Of a DNA stretch of 64,000 bases, positions 31,338-38,155 are shown one piece after another. This stretch comes from JBBIPA01 sp037443085. GTDB taxonomy: Bacteria > Chloroflexota > Dehalococcoidia > GIF9 > UBA5629. Each line of letters opens with the position of its first letter. Within the stretch, counting starts at the first letter, position 1. The notes beneath the pieces are model-generated. The model did no database searches. It had not been told where the DNA came from and saw only the letters and a program-made list of their open reading frames with translations. The DNA lies in assembly GCA_037443085.1 (NCBI GenBank), contig JBBIPA010000004.1, positions 1-64,000 on the forward strand. Reading direction: 5' to 3'. The position numbers and the translations under genes are program-made.

Positions 31338-32627
31338 ATTAAAAAAGCGCTTTTAACACTTCTGGCAGTTCTCCTTATGACCACGGGATGTCTTCCTTTT
31401 ATGCAAGCACCAGTTAAGGCGCCCACCGCCTATATCGACGCCATAATACCGGCAACGGCCTCGGCAGGGCAGGCGGTGAAGTTTCAGGGCCACGGCACCG
31501 ACCCTGATGGCACCGTGGTCGGTTTCAAGTGGCGCTCCAGTATCAACGGTGATTTGAGCGCACAGGCCAGCTTCGAAACATCCTCGTTGGCACCGGGAAA
31601 TCATACTATTACCCTAGCAGTGCAGGATAATAACGGCAACTGGTCAAAGGAAGCCAGCAGCAGCATCACCATCACCGGTACTGCCCCACCACCAGCCGCC
31701 TCACAGCCAGTGGTCACCGCCTTCATCGCCAGCCCGGCAAATATAAGTCCCGGCGGTTCGGCCACACTCAAATGGGACGTTGCCAATGCCAGCACCGTTT
31801 CCATTGACCAGGGAGTGGGCAATGTCAGCCTCACCGGGACCAGAACGGTATATCCCGGCGCCACTACAGTGTTCACTCTCACCGCTACCGGCGCCGGTGG
31901 CACCACCACAGCCAACGTTGAAGTGCTGGTAGGGTCAACGCCGACTATGCCCATACCCATACCGATACCCATACCCGTACCTGGCACTGATAAACCCGAC
32001 CTAATTGTTACCGATATCAGCCGCTCGGGGAGCACTATAACCTACACTATTAAGAATCAGGGCACCGCCACCGCGGGGCCTTCGACTTCAATACTGACGG
32101 TTGATGGCGTGCTCAAGGCTAACGACCCCGTTGGTCCCCTTGCCGCTGGCGCCAGCAGCAACAAGAGCTTTGCTTATTCCTATAGCTGCTCCGGTACCTC
32201 TGACGCCTTAGCGGTACAGGTGGATAAAGATAACGTGGTGGATGAGAGCAACGAGGGCAACAATGCCTATTCCGAATCATGGAGCTGCCTGATAATACTG
32301 CCACCTCTGTTGCCGTTGTTGAAAGCTGACCTGGTAGTCACTAACATCTGGCGAGTGGGCAATAAAATCAACTACACCATTAAAAATCAGGGGGCTATAG
32401 ATGCTCCCGCCTCCAAATGCGAGTTATTTGTTGACGGGGTCTCCAAGGGATACGACAACGTTGCCACCATACCTGCTGGCGCCTCCGTCAATGGCGTCTA
32501 TGCTGCTTATGCCTATACTTGCTCCCCTGTCTCGGATTCAATAAAAATAGTAGCTGACGCGCTTGGTGCAGTGAACGAAAGTGATGAGGGCAACAATTCC
32601 AAAAGCATAGTAGTGCTTTGCCCGTGA
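31338..32627 (+). CDS. CARDB-domain surface lipoprotein with a probable AUU start
   Basis: The only ATG in frame (31377) would leave a four-residue leader before the lipobox cysteine. Reading from ATT 31338, six bases after a GGGGAGGGG ribosome-binding site, gives a normal lipoprotein signal (KKALLTLLAVLLMTTGC). The 429-residue mature protein has a PKD/Ig-like domain (about 40-115), a second Ig-like domain (about 120-195), a P-I-P-I repeat linker and two CARDB domains (about 215-310 and 325-425; each with YTIKNQG and NEGNN or DEGNN). Role is probably cell-surface adhesion or scaffolding. Confidence 0.8.
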   Translation: MKKALLTLLAVLLMTTGCLPFMQAPVKAPTAYIDAIIPATASAGQAVKFQGHGTDPDGTVVGFKWRSSINGDLSAQASFETSSLAPGNHTITLAVQDNNGNWSKEASSSITITGTAPPPAASQPVVTAFIASPANISPGGSATLKWDVANASTVSIDQGVGNVSLTGTRTVYPGATTVFTLTATGAGGTTTANVEVLVGSTPTMPIPIPIPIPVPGTDKPDLIVTDISRSGSTITYTIKNQGTATAGPSTSILTVDGVLKANDPVGPLAAGASSNKSFAYSYSCSGTSDALAVQVDKDNVVDESNEGNNAYSESWSCLIILPPLLPLLKADLVVTNIWRVGNKINYTIKNQGAIDAPASKCELFVDGVSKGYDNVATIPAGASVNGVYAAYAYTCSPVSDSIKIVADALGAVNESDEGNNSKSIVVLCP

Positions 32628-32656
32628 TGTCAGCACGTGAAATATCAGCAAGTATA

Positions 32657-32690
32657 GAGAGGGCGAGAACCAGTTGGTTCTCGCCCTCTC
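32657..32690. terminator. Bidirectional intrinsic terminator
   Basis: A perfect 16-base-pair inverted repeat (GAGAGGGCGAGAACCA, loop GT, TGGTTCTCGCCCTCTC) lies between the convergent lipoprotein and SemiSWEET genes. A short TTC run follows on the plus strand. The very stable stem suggests it ends both transcripts. Confidence 0.75.
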
Positions 32691-32697
32691 TTCATAA

Positions 32698-32958
32698 CTA
32701 CCTGCCGTACTTGAGCTTGGCAAAGAGCATAGCCCCACCCAGAAACAGGGTGATGGCATTCCATAGTATCACCGGCGGCAACTGCAGCAGAACGCCATAG
32801 GACAGCCATAGCATCGCCCCTATCAGGAACAATAAAGTGAAGGGCAGGCTGATTTCCCTGGCGCTCTTGAGCTTATACAGTCGCCACACCTGGGGCATGA
32901 ACCCCACCGTCATCAACAGTCCCGCAATAAAACCCAGGGCCTCTTCCAGAGCCCACAT
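32698..32958 (-). CDS. SemiSWEET sugar transporter (PQ-loop/MtN3 family)
   Basis: An 86-residue membrane protein with three hydrophobic segments (about 6-25, 38-58, 62-82), the triple-helix-bundle unit of SemiSWEET, which dimerises to make a sugar uniporter. The PQ motif is in FMPQVWRLY at about 20-28. The cytoplasmic loop KLKSAREISLPF carries the typical S-x-x-I-S pattern. It is a single gene facing the lipoprotein across the terminator. Substrate is not predictable. Confidence 0.88.
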   Translation of the reverse strand: MWALEEALGFIAGLLMTVGFMPQVWRLYKLKSAREISLPFTLLFLIGAMLWLSYGVLLQLPPVILWNAITLFLGGAMLFAKLKYGR

Positions 32959-33068
32959 TACACTGCATCCTTAATTATCATGTTTGTTAGCCTTTCTATC
33001 ACGAACAACTGGCCTCACTTCAGCACTATATCATAACACTATTGGGAGACGAATTAAACAGCATTATC

Positions 33069-33097
33069 TTGCCGTCATGTTAACGCAAATGTACAAT
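33069..33097 (+). promoter_or_regulatory. Promoter of the DUF2284 gene
   Basis: TTGCCG at 33069-33074 and TACAAT at 33092-33097 are 17 bases apart, about 43 bases upstream of the ATG, which has an AAGGAG ribosome-binding site. Confidence 0.6.
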
Positions 33098-33139
33098 AAA
33101 CATTAAGGCAAGCCCGAGTCTTACTCAAGGAGATATGCA

Positions 33140-33802
33140 ATGACAATGCCAAAAGCCAAGCCCAGGGCACTGGGCAAAGTGGTAGACGAAAAAACGCTAC
33201 GGGCTGACCTGGAGCGCTACCGCAGTATGGCGCTGGAGCTGGGAGCTTCAGGGGCAGCCATCATCCCCGCCAGCGATGTCAGCGTGGATGAACGGGTACG
33301 GCTGAAATGTCTGGTACCGCGCTGCCTCCGCGCTGGCGAAACCCCCAACTGCCCCCCCCATGCCCCCGCCCTGGAATTGGTGCGCGGCGCCCTCAGCCGC
33401 TACCGCTGGGCAGTCCTCATCAAATGCGAGGTGAAGCCCATGGCTGACTATGCCCCCAAAAAGGGTGGGGCCAAAGAGGAGCAGCGAAAGACCCTGCTGT
33501 TCCATCAGCAAGGTGCCGACGTGGTTTATGAACTGGAACGCCAGGCCTACCAGGATGGCTACCACCTGGCCTTGGGGCTGGGCGGCGGCTCCTGTAAGGA
33601 CTATCTATGCCAGGGAGTGGTCTGCCAGTTTCTGGACAGCGGCCGCTGCCGCTTCCCCCAGCGCTCCCGCCCCGCCATGGAAGCTCTGGGCATCGACGTT
33701 ACCAGCCTGCTCAATAAGGTGGGATGGGAGCTGTATGCCCTGGTCGGTGACCTGGACCAGATACCCTGCGCCATCACCGCAGGAATCGTTTTCATCGATT
33801 AA
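33140..33802 (+). CDS. DUF2284 predicted metal-binding protein
   Basis: A 220-residue protein rich in conserved cysteines: C57, C62 and C71 (KCLVPRCL ... NCPPHAP) and a second group near 153-172 (SCKDYLCQG ... VCQF ... RCRFPQ). The N-C-P-P-H block and cysteine pattern fit DUF2284, thought to bind an Fe-S cluster or other metal. No signal peptide. It is followed after ten bases by a small gene with its own AAGGAGG site. Function is unknown; the family occurs mostly in anaerobes. Confidence 0.8.
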   Translation: MTMPKAKPRALGKVVDEKTLRADLERYRSMALELGASGAAIIPASDVSVDERVRLKCLVPRCLRAGETPNCPPHAPALELVRGALSRYRWAVLIKCEVKPMADYAPKKGGAKEEQRKTLLFHQQGADVVYELERQAYQDGYHLALGLGGGSCKDYLCQGVVCQFLDSGRCRFPQRSRPAMEALGIDVTSLLNKVGWELYALVGDLDQIPCAITAGIVFID

Positions 33803-33812
33803 GGAGGTGCCT

Positions 33813-33983
33813 ATGCCCAAAGATATTGCCGAGCTGGTTGCAGAATATCTGCCGGAAGACCCCACCCGCTGGGGCAAGCTCTCCAGCGAGATACAGTGGC
33901 GGCGACTGCAACTGATGCTGCTCAAAGAAATCCTCACCGAATTGCGAAAATTAAATCAGGCGGCGGCAGCAAAAATGATATAA
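33813..33983 (+). CDS. Small protein of unknown function, 56 aa
   Basis: The 56-codon frame begins at ATG 33813, seven bases after an AAGGAGG, and ends at TAA 33983. The product (PKDIAELVAEYLPEDPTRWG at the start) is helical, charged, and has no cysteines or membrane segment. Ten bases separate it from the DUF2284 stop, so it is very likely co-translated with it and may act with it. No family recognised. Confidence 0.65.
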   Translation: MPKDIAELVAEYLPEDPTRWGKLSSEIQWRRLQLMLLKEILTELRKLNQAAAAKMI

Positions 33984-34079
33984 TTATCTACACCAAATGA
34001 TGCCTGTGGTAATCAAATCCGCGAAAGCGCTGTTAGCATCAGCGAACCATAGCTGCCCAAAGGAGGTTATACCATCGTT

Positions 34080-34439
34080 ATGAACAAGCCCTTTGCTGTT
34101 AAAATTGCGCTGTTAGCACTGCTCACTGCTGGCTTACTGGCTGCCCTGGGCTGCGGCGACGTGGTCAGAGGCGGCGCCGAGGTCGTTCTGGAAGGCGTCA
34201 GCGTCGGCTCGGTGTCCATGGAAGGCAAACCGGTCTCCGGCCTGCCCTCGCAGAAGGTAAACCTGAAGCTCAAGGTGGCTTCCAACGAGGTGAGAATCAG
34301 CACCAGCGGCGGCAAAACCACCATCAAGCTGAACCCCTCCGGCGCCACCGTGGTCATCGGCCCTGACGGCACCTCCTTCACCGGCGTGAAGTCCGACCAG
34401 GTGGAGCTGCAGTGGCAAACCGAGTCCACCAGCAAGTAG
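34080..34439 (+). CDS. Small lipoprotein of unknown function, 119 aa
   Basis: The N-terminus MNKPFAVKIALLALLTAGLL continues to LAALGCG, a type II signal peptide with the lipobox cysteine at about 25. The mature part is about 95 residues, beta-strand rich, with repeated T-T-I-K/V-V-I-type strands and a D-G-T-S-F turn. An AAAGGAGG lies about 12 bases upstream of the ATG, with a possible closer ATC or GTT alternative. I recognise no domain. Single gene. Confidence 0.7.
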   Translation: MNKPFAVKIALLALLTAGLLAALGCGDVVRGGAEVVLEGVSVGSVSMEGKPVSGLPSQKVNLKLKVASNEVRISTSGGKTTIKLNPSGATVVIGPDGTSFTGVKSDQVELQWQTESTSK

Positions 34440-34626
34440 GGAGCAGAAATCGCCGCCGCTCACCGGACTTACTCTGTCAGGGCGAGTCCGCCTCAGGCGG
34501 GCGTGGCCAGAGCTACACGGGAGCCGAAGGCGACCCTTCCCCAGCCAGGACGACACACGGCATTGCGACGGGATGGAGATGTGCAGGAAGCGCCACATCC
34601 CGATTCTATCGGGATTCGCGATGATG

Positions 34627-34703
34627 GGGTGGGATGGATTTTGCATTTGGTGATTTGAATTTGGAATTTGTTTAGGATTTAGGATTTCGAATTTAGGATT
34701 TGA
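34627..34703. repeat. AT-rich degenerate tandem repeat (ATTTAGGATTT-like)
   Basis: The stretch between the small lipoprotein and the helicase is made of imperfect copies of a 7-8 base unit around GGATTT/GAATTT, such as TTTAGGATTTAGGATTTCG. A similar run lies at 24459-24530. The low-complexity pattern, rather than any coding signal, fills this gap, and the helicase start lies directly after it. Confidence 0.6.
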
Positions 34704-34712
34704 CCCACCAAG

Positions 34713-36968
34713 ATGGATATCTTAGCTGAACTTAATCCCGCCCAGAAGCAGGCGGTGGAAACTATCAAAGGTCCCCTGCTTATCCTAGCCGGTCCCGGCA
34801 GCGGCAAGACCCGGGTCATCACCCATCGCATCGCTTACCTCATCAAGGTCTGCCGCATCAACCCCTATCGCATCCTGGCAGTCACCTTCACCAACAAGGC
34901 GGCCAATGAGATGCGGGAGCGGCTGGAAAAGCTGCTGGGGCAGGCGGTGGCTGCGCTCGCCCTGGGCACCTTCCATGCCATCTGCGCCCGCATCCTGCGC
35001 CAGGAGGGCAGAGCCATCGGACTGGAGCCCAACTTCACCATCTATGACGAAGACGACCAGCTCAGCCTCATCAAACAGAGTATCCAGGAAGTGGGCCTCG
35101 ACCCCAAGCAGTATACGCCGTCCGCTATCCAGTCGGCCATCAAATTTGCTAAAAGCCAGTTGCTCACCCCCAGCCAGTACGCCGAAAAGACCCGCAGCTA
35201 CTTTGAAGAGGTAGCCCAGCGCGTCTACGAGCGCTACCAGCAACTGCTCAACCAGACGCATACCGTTGACTTCGACGATTTGCTGATGAAGACGGTGCAG
35301 CTATTCAACCAGCATCCGGATGTCCTCGACAGATACCAGTCCCGCTACCTCCACCTGCTGGTCGACGAGTTTCAGGACACCAACACCACCCAGTACCTGC
35401 TTATCAAGCAGCTTGCCGGCAAGCATCGCAATGTCTGCGTGGTAGGCGACCCCGACCAGTCCATCTACTCCTGGCGCTTCGCCGACCTGCGCAATATCCT
35501 CAGCTTCGAGAAAGATTATCCCGATGCCAGCATTGTCCTGCTGGAACATAACTACCGCTCCACCCAGAAAATCCTGGAGGTGGCCCTGAACCTCATCTCC
35601 ACCAATACCCAGCGCAAGCCCAAGAACCTGGTCACCGATAATGAACCAGGCGACCCCATCACCATCGTCAGAGCCTATAACGAGGACGAAGAGGCGCAGT
35701 TCGTGGTCAGCGAAATTGATAAGCTGGTCAGCGAGAAGCTAGCAGCGCCGGGCAACTGCGCCGTGATGTACCGCGTCAATGCCCAGTCGCGGGCGCTGGA
35801 AGAAGCCTTCATGCGCTACGGCATGCCCTACCGACTGGTCGGCGGCACCCGCTTCTACCAGAGACGCGAGATCAAGGACGTTATCGCCTATTTGAAGTTT
35901 ATCCACAATCCCAGCGACAATGTCAGCCTGCTGCGCATCATCAACGTGCCGGGACGGGGCATCGGCCCGCGCACCATCACCGAGCTATCCTCCTGGGCCA
36001 GCGACCAGGGCATACCCCTGTACCAGGTGCTGGAGATGATCTCCCGGGACCAGGGCCCCCCGCTGGCAGCCCGCGCCAGCCATGCCCTGAGCGGCTTCTA
36101 CACCATGATGAGCGGGTTTATTGCTAAAAGCCAAGAGTTGCCGCTGAGCGACCTGCTGGAAGAGGTGGTGCAGAAATCGGGGTATCGCGACTATATCGTG
36201 CATGAAGAAAACGGCGAGGAGCGCTGGGACAATATTCGCGAGCTGCGCACCGAAGCCAGGCAATACGATGCGCTGAAACCGGATGAGGCGCTCACCACCT
36301 TTCTGGAGAAGATAAGCCTGGTATCGGATATCGACGAGCTGGAAGATAAGAGCCAGGCCACCGTCCTCACCACCCTGCATCAGGCCAAGGGGCTGGAGTT
36401 CTCCGTGGTATTCATCGTCGGCGTGGAGGAGGGACTGCTGCCCCATCGCAAGTCGCTGGACGACTCCGGGCAACTGGAGGAGGAAAGGCGACTGTGCTAC
36501 GTGGGCGTGACCCGCGCCCGGAAACGTGTCTACCTGCTGCATACCTATCGTCGCAGCCTGTTCGGCGGTGTCTCCGACAGCGAGCCGTCTCGCTTCCTCG
36601 ATGATATCCCCCAGCATCTGGTGGTCATCAAGCACCTCTGGGAACAGGAGCAAAAGCCGTATAGCGATGACGACTTCACCATGGTCACCGCGCTATACTC
36701 CAAAGCTCCGGCTAAAGCACCGGGCAACTCCAGCATGATTAAGCGCATCCCCGTCGCCGAGCACTATGCCCAGCCGCCGCCTCGACCTGCCAGCACCGTC
36801 ACCCTGAGCGTCGGCGACCGCGTGAGACATTCCACCTTCGGTGAAGGCGTGGTGCTAAGCTACTCGCCCACCAAAGACGACCAGGAAGTGGCGGTCAACT
36901 TCACCTCCGCCGGCGTCAAGCGTCTCCTGGCCAGCCTGGCCCGACTGGAAAAGGTGGAGAAAAACTGA
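34713..36968 (+). CDS. pcrA: UvrD/PcrA-type superfamily 1 DNA helicase
   Basis: A 751-residue 3'-5' helicase. Motif I is AGPGSGKTRVITHRIAYL (about 26-43), motif II VDEFQDTN (about 222), motif III GDPDQSIYSWR (about 246-256), motif IV near NYRSTQKIL (about 279), motif V LTTLHQAKGLEFSVVFIVGVEEGLLPH (about 555-580) and motif VI VGVTRARK (about 603). The C-terminal tail with GDRVRHSTFGEGVV (about 706-719) is the RNA-polymerase-interacting Tudor-like module of PcrA. Acts in replication and repair. No strong ribosome-binding site precedes the ATG because of the AT-rich repeat upstream. Confidence 0.93.
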   Translation: MDILAELNPAQKQAVETIKGPLLILAGPGSGKTRVITHRIAYLIKVCRINPYRILAVTFTNKAANEMRERLEKLLGQAVAALALGTFHAICARILRQEGRAIGLEPNFTIYDEDDQLSLIKQSIQEVGLDPKQYTPSAIQSAIKFAKSQLLTPSQYAEKTRSYFEEVAQRVYERYQQLLNQTHTVDFDDLLMKTVQLFNQHPDVLDRYQSRYLHLLVDEFQDTNTTQYLLIKQLAGKHRNVCVVGDPDQSIYSWRFADLRNILSFEKDYPDASIVLLEHNYRSTQKILEVALNLISTNTQRKPKNLVTDNEPGDPITIVRAYNEDEEAQFVVSEIDKLVSEKLAAPGNCAVMYRVNAQSRALEEAFMRYGMPYRLVGGTRFYQRREIKDVIAYLKFIHNPSDNVSLLRIINVPGRGIGPRTITELSSWASDQGIPLYQVLEMISRDQGPPLAARASHALSGFYTMMSGFIAKSQELPLSDLLEEVVQKSGYRDYIVHEENGEERWDNIRELRTEARQYDALKPDEALTTFLEKISLVSDIDELEDKSQATVLTTLHQAKGLEFSVVFIVGVEEGLLPHRKSLDDSGQLEEERRLCYVGVTRARKRVYLLHTYRRSLFGGVSDSEPSRFLDDIPQHLVVIKHLWEQEQKPYSDDDFTMVTALYSKAPAKAPGNSSMIKRIPVAEHYAQPPPRPASTVTLSVGDRVRHSTFGEGVVLSYSPTKDDQEVAVNFTSAGVKRLLASLARLEKVEKN

Positions 36969-36988
36969 GAAAATTTTCCGTAAAACCA

Positions 36989-37017
36989 TTGACAATATAC
37001 ACGCAACCGTGTAAAAT
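36989..37017 (+). promoter_or_regulatory. Promoter with overlapping palindrome, upstream of the 82-aa gene
   Basis: TTGACA (36989-36994) and TAAAAT (37012-37017) are 17 bases apart. The spacer and -10 contain the palindrome TACACG-CAAC-CGTGTA (36998-37013), very similar to the one in the mutL promoter at 38127-38144. Confidence 0.75.
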
Positions 37018-37054
37018 GATAGCAAATTATACGAGCACCAAATAAACCTTTCAA

Positions 37055-37303
37055 ATGCCAACAACACGAGAAGTTACCGAACGCTTGAGGTGGTTTAAAA
37101 ATCAACACCTGGCAGTTGCTATTTGGTGTGAGGATGATGTCCTGGAACTAGCCAGAGAAAAAGGTATCAGTTGCAGTCGCAAATGCGCACGTGAGATTGT
37201 TGACGAGATTGACCGCAAACACAACGCCACTTTGGGTATCACATGGGACACCATCAGCGACTACCTGCGTAAATATGTCAAGGCAGGAAATAAAAATAGG
37301 TAG
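37055..37303 (+). CDS. Small protein of unknown function, 82 aa
   Basis: A soluble 82-residue protein behind a good promoter. It has a mixed charge pattern and a helix-turn-helix-like segment around IWCEDDVLELAREKGI and a C-terminal helix ending DYLRKYVKAGNKNR. The two cysteines flank a short basic stretch (SCSRKCAREIV). No family recognised. No clear ribosome-binding site precedes the ATG. It starts about 85 bases after the helicase stop, but the intervening promoter suggests independent expression. Confidence 0.55.
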   Translation: MPTTREVTERLRWFKNQHLAVAIWCEDDVLELAREKGISCSRKCAREIVDEIDRKHNATLGITWDTISDYLRKYVKAGNKNR

Positions 37304-37364
37304 ACAGCATTTCCCGTATTTCGCTTAACACAACCGATTGTTTTCGTGGTGACCCAAAGGATAG

Positions 37365-37467
37365 ATGTAGGGACAGGTCTTCAAATAAGGCAACCGTGAC
37401 CAGACGTAGGTCATGTAGTTCCTCCGACACAGTCGGAGCGGACAAACCTGAAGGTATGTCCCTACAT
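37365..37467 (+). repeat. Upstream palindromic element flanking the transposase gene
   Basis: A 103-base element with terminal inverted repeats: ATGTAGGGACAGGTCTTCA (37365-37383) against TGAAGGTATGTCCCTACAT (37449-37467), three mismatches in 19. It encloses CTCCGAC-ACA-GTCGGAG (37422-37438), a perfect 7-pair hairpin. A related, longer copy lies immediately after the transposase. Both resemble REP/BIME elements mobilised by RAYT proteins. Confidence 0.75.
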
Positions 37468-37481
37468 TACCCGATTAAAGA

Positions 37482-37955
37482 ATGAAAAACTACGTAAGAA
37501 AAACTTCACCGAGGCTTCACGATTTCGAGTATGCCGGACCTTATACCTACTTCGTTACATGCTCCACATATCAAAAAAGGCCTTATTTCAATGAGAAAGC
37601 GACGGTTGATATGGTGTTACCGGTGTTGAGATATGGGGGAGAACAGAATAGCTTCAGCATCTATATCTACTGCTTCATGCCTCGCCATCTTCACTTGCTC
37701 TTAGGCGGGTCTGATAATTCAAAACTATCTCAGTTCATGAAGACATTTAAACAGAGAAGCAGTTTTACGTTCAGAAAAGAATTCGGAGACGTTCTCTGGC
37801 AAAGAAGTTATTATGACCATGTTCTCAGAAAGGACGAAGCCCTTAAAAACGTGGCTTTATACATTCTCAATAATCCTATCCGTGCCGGCTTGGCAAGTGA
37901 TTACAAAATCTATCCCTTCTCGGGTTCCTTTGTATTCGATACCAAAGATTTATAA
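37482..37955 (+). CDS. REP-associated tyrosine transposase (RAYT, Y1/IS200-like HUH)
   Basis: A 157-residue single-strand transposase of the Y1 family. The HUH pair sits in CFMPRHLHLLLGG (about 63-75; His-Leu-His), the first beta strand is TYFVTCSTYQKRPYF (about 22-36), and SYYDHVLRKDEAL followed by YILNNPIRAGL (about 108-142) is the RAYT signature region with candidate catalytic tyrosines. It lies between two related palindromic elements, the classical RAYT-REP arrangement. Base composition is more AT-rich than the neighbouring helicase and mutL. Probably domesticated or recently active; activity is not testable from sequence. Confidence 0.9.
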   Translation: MKNYVRKTSPRLHDFEYAGPYTYFVTCSTYQKRPYFNEKATVDMVLPVLRYGGEQNSFSIYIYCFMPRHLHLLLGGSDNSKLSQFMKTFKQRSSFTFRKEFGDVLWQRSYYDHVLRKDEALKNVALYILNNPIRAGLASDYKIYPFSGSFVFDTKDL

Positions 37956-37969
37956 TGATGCAGGATGAT

Positions 37970-38098
37970 AATGTAGGGACAGGTCTTTAGACCTGTCCGA
38001 GGCCATCAGGCCTTCGAATATGAAGCAACCGGTGGCAGACACAGGTCATGCACTCCGCCAAAGGCGGACAGACAGACCTGAAGGTCTATCCCTACATT
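37970..38098 (+). repeat. Downstream palindromic element flanking the transposase gene
   Basis: A 129-base element with terminal inverted repeats AATGTAGGGACAGGTCTTTA and TGAAGGTCTATCCCTACATT. Its left end folds by itself as GGACAGGTCT-TT-AGACCTGTCC (37977-37998), and it contains the hairpin TCCGCC-AAA-GGCGGA (38054-38068). The copy before the transposase (37365-37467) shares ends and the CAACCG and AGGTCATG internal blocks. Confidence 0.75.
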
Positions 38099-38118
38099 AT
38101 TAAGTCCCGCACTTTGAA

Positions 38119-38147
38119 TTGCTTTGTTACACTTAACCGTGTAAAAT
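38119..38147 (+). promoter_or_regulatory. Promoter of mutL with overlapping palindrome; leaderless start
   Basis: TTGCTT (38119-38124) and TAAAAT (38142-38147) are 17 bases apart. The inverted repeat TTACAC-TTAACC-GTGTAA (38127-38144) overlaps the -10. Transcription should begin at about 38154, one or two bases before the ATG at 38156, so the mRNA would have essentially no leader. Confidence 0.65.
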
Positions 38148-38155
38148 AAACTAGC

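Noticed and set aside
32618..32800. Small plus-strand frames over the 32657-32690 hairpin
   Set aside because: They overlap the terminator and the SemiSWEET gene; the inverted repeat explains the sequence.
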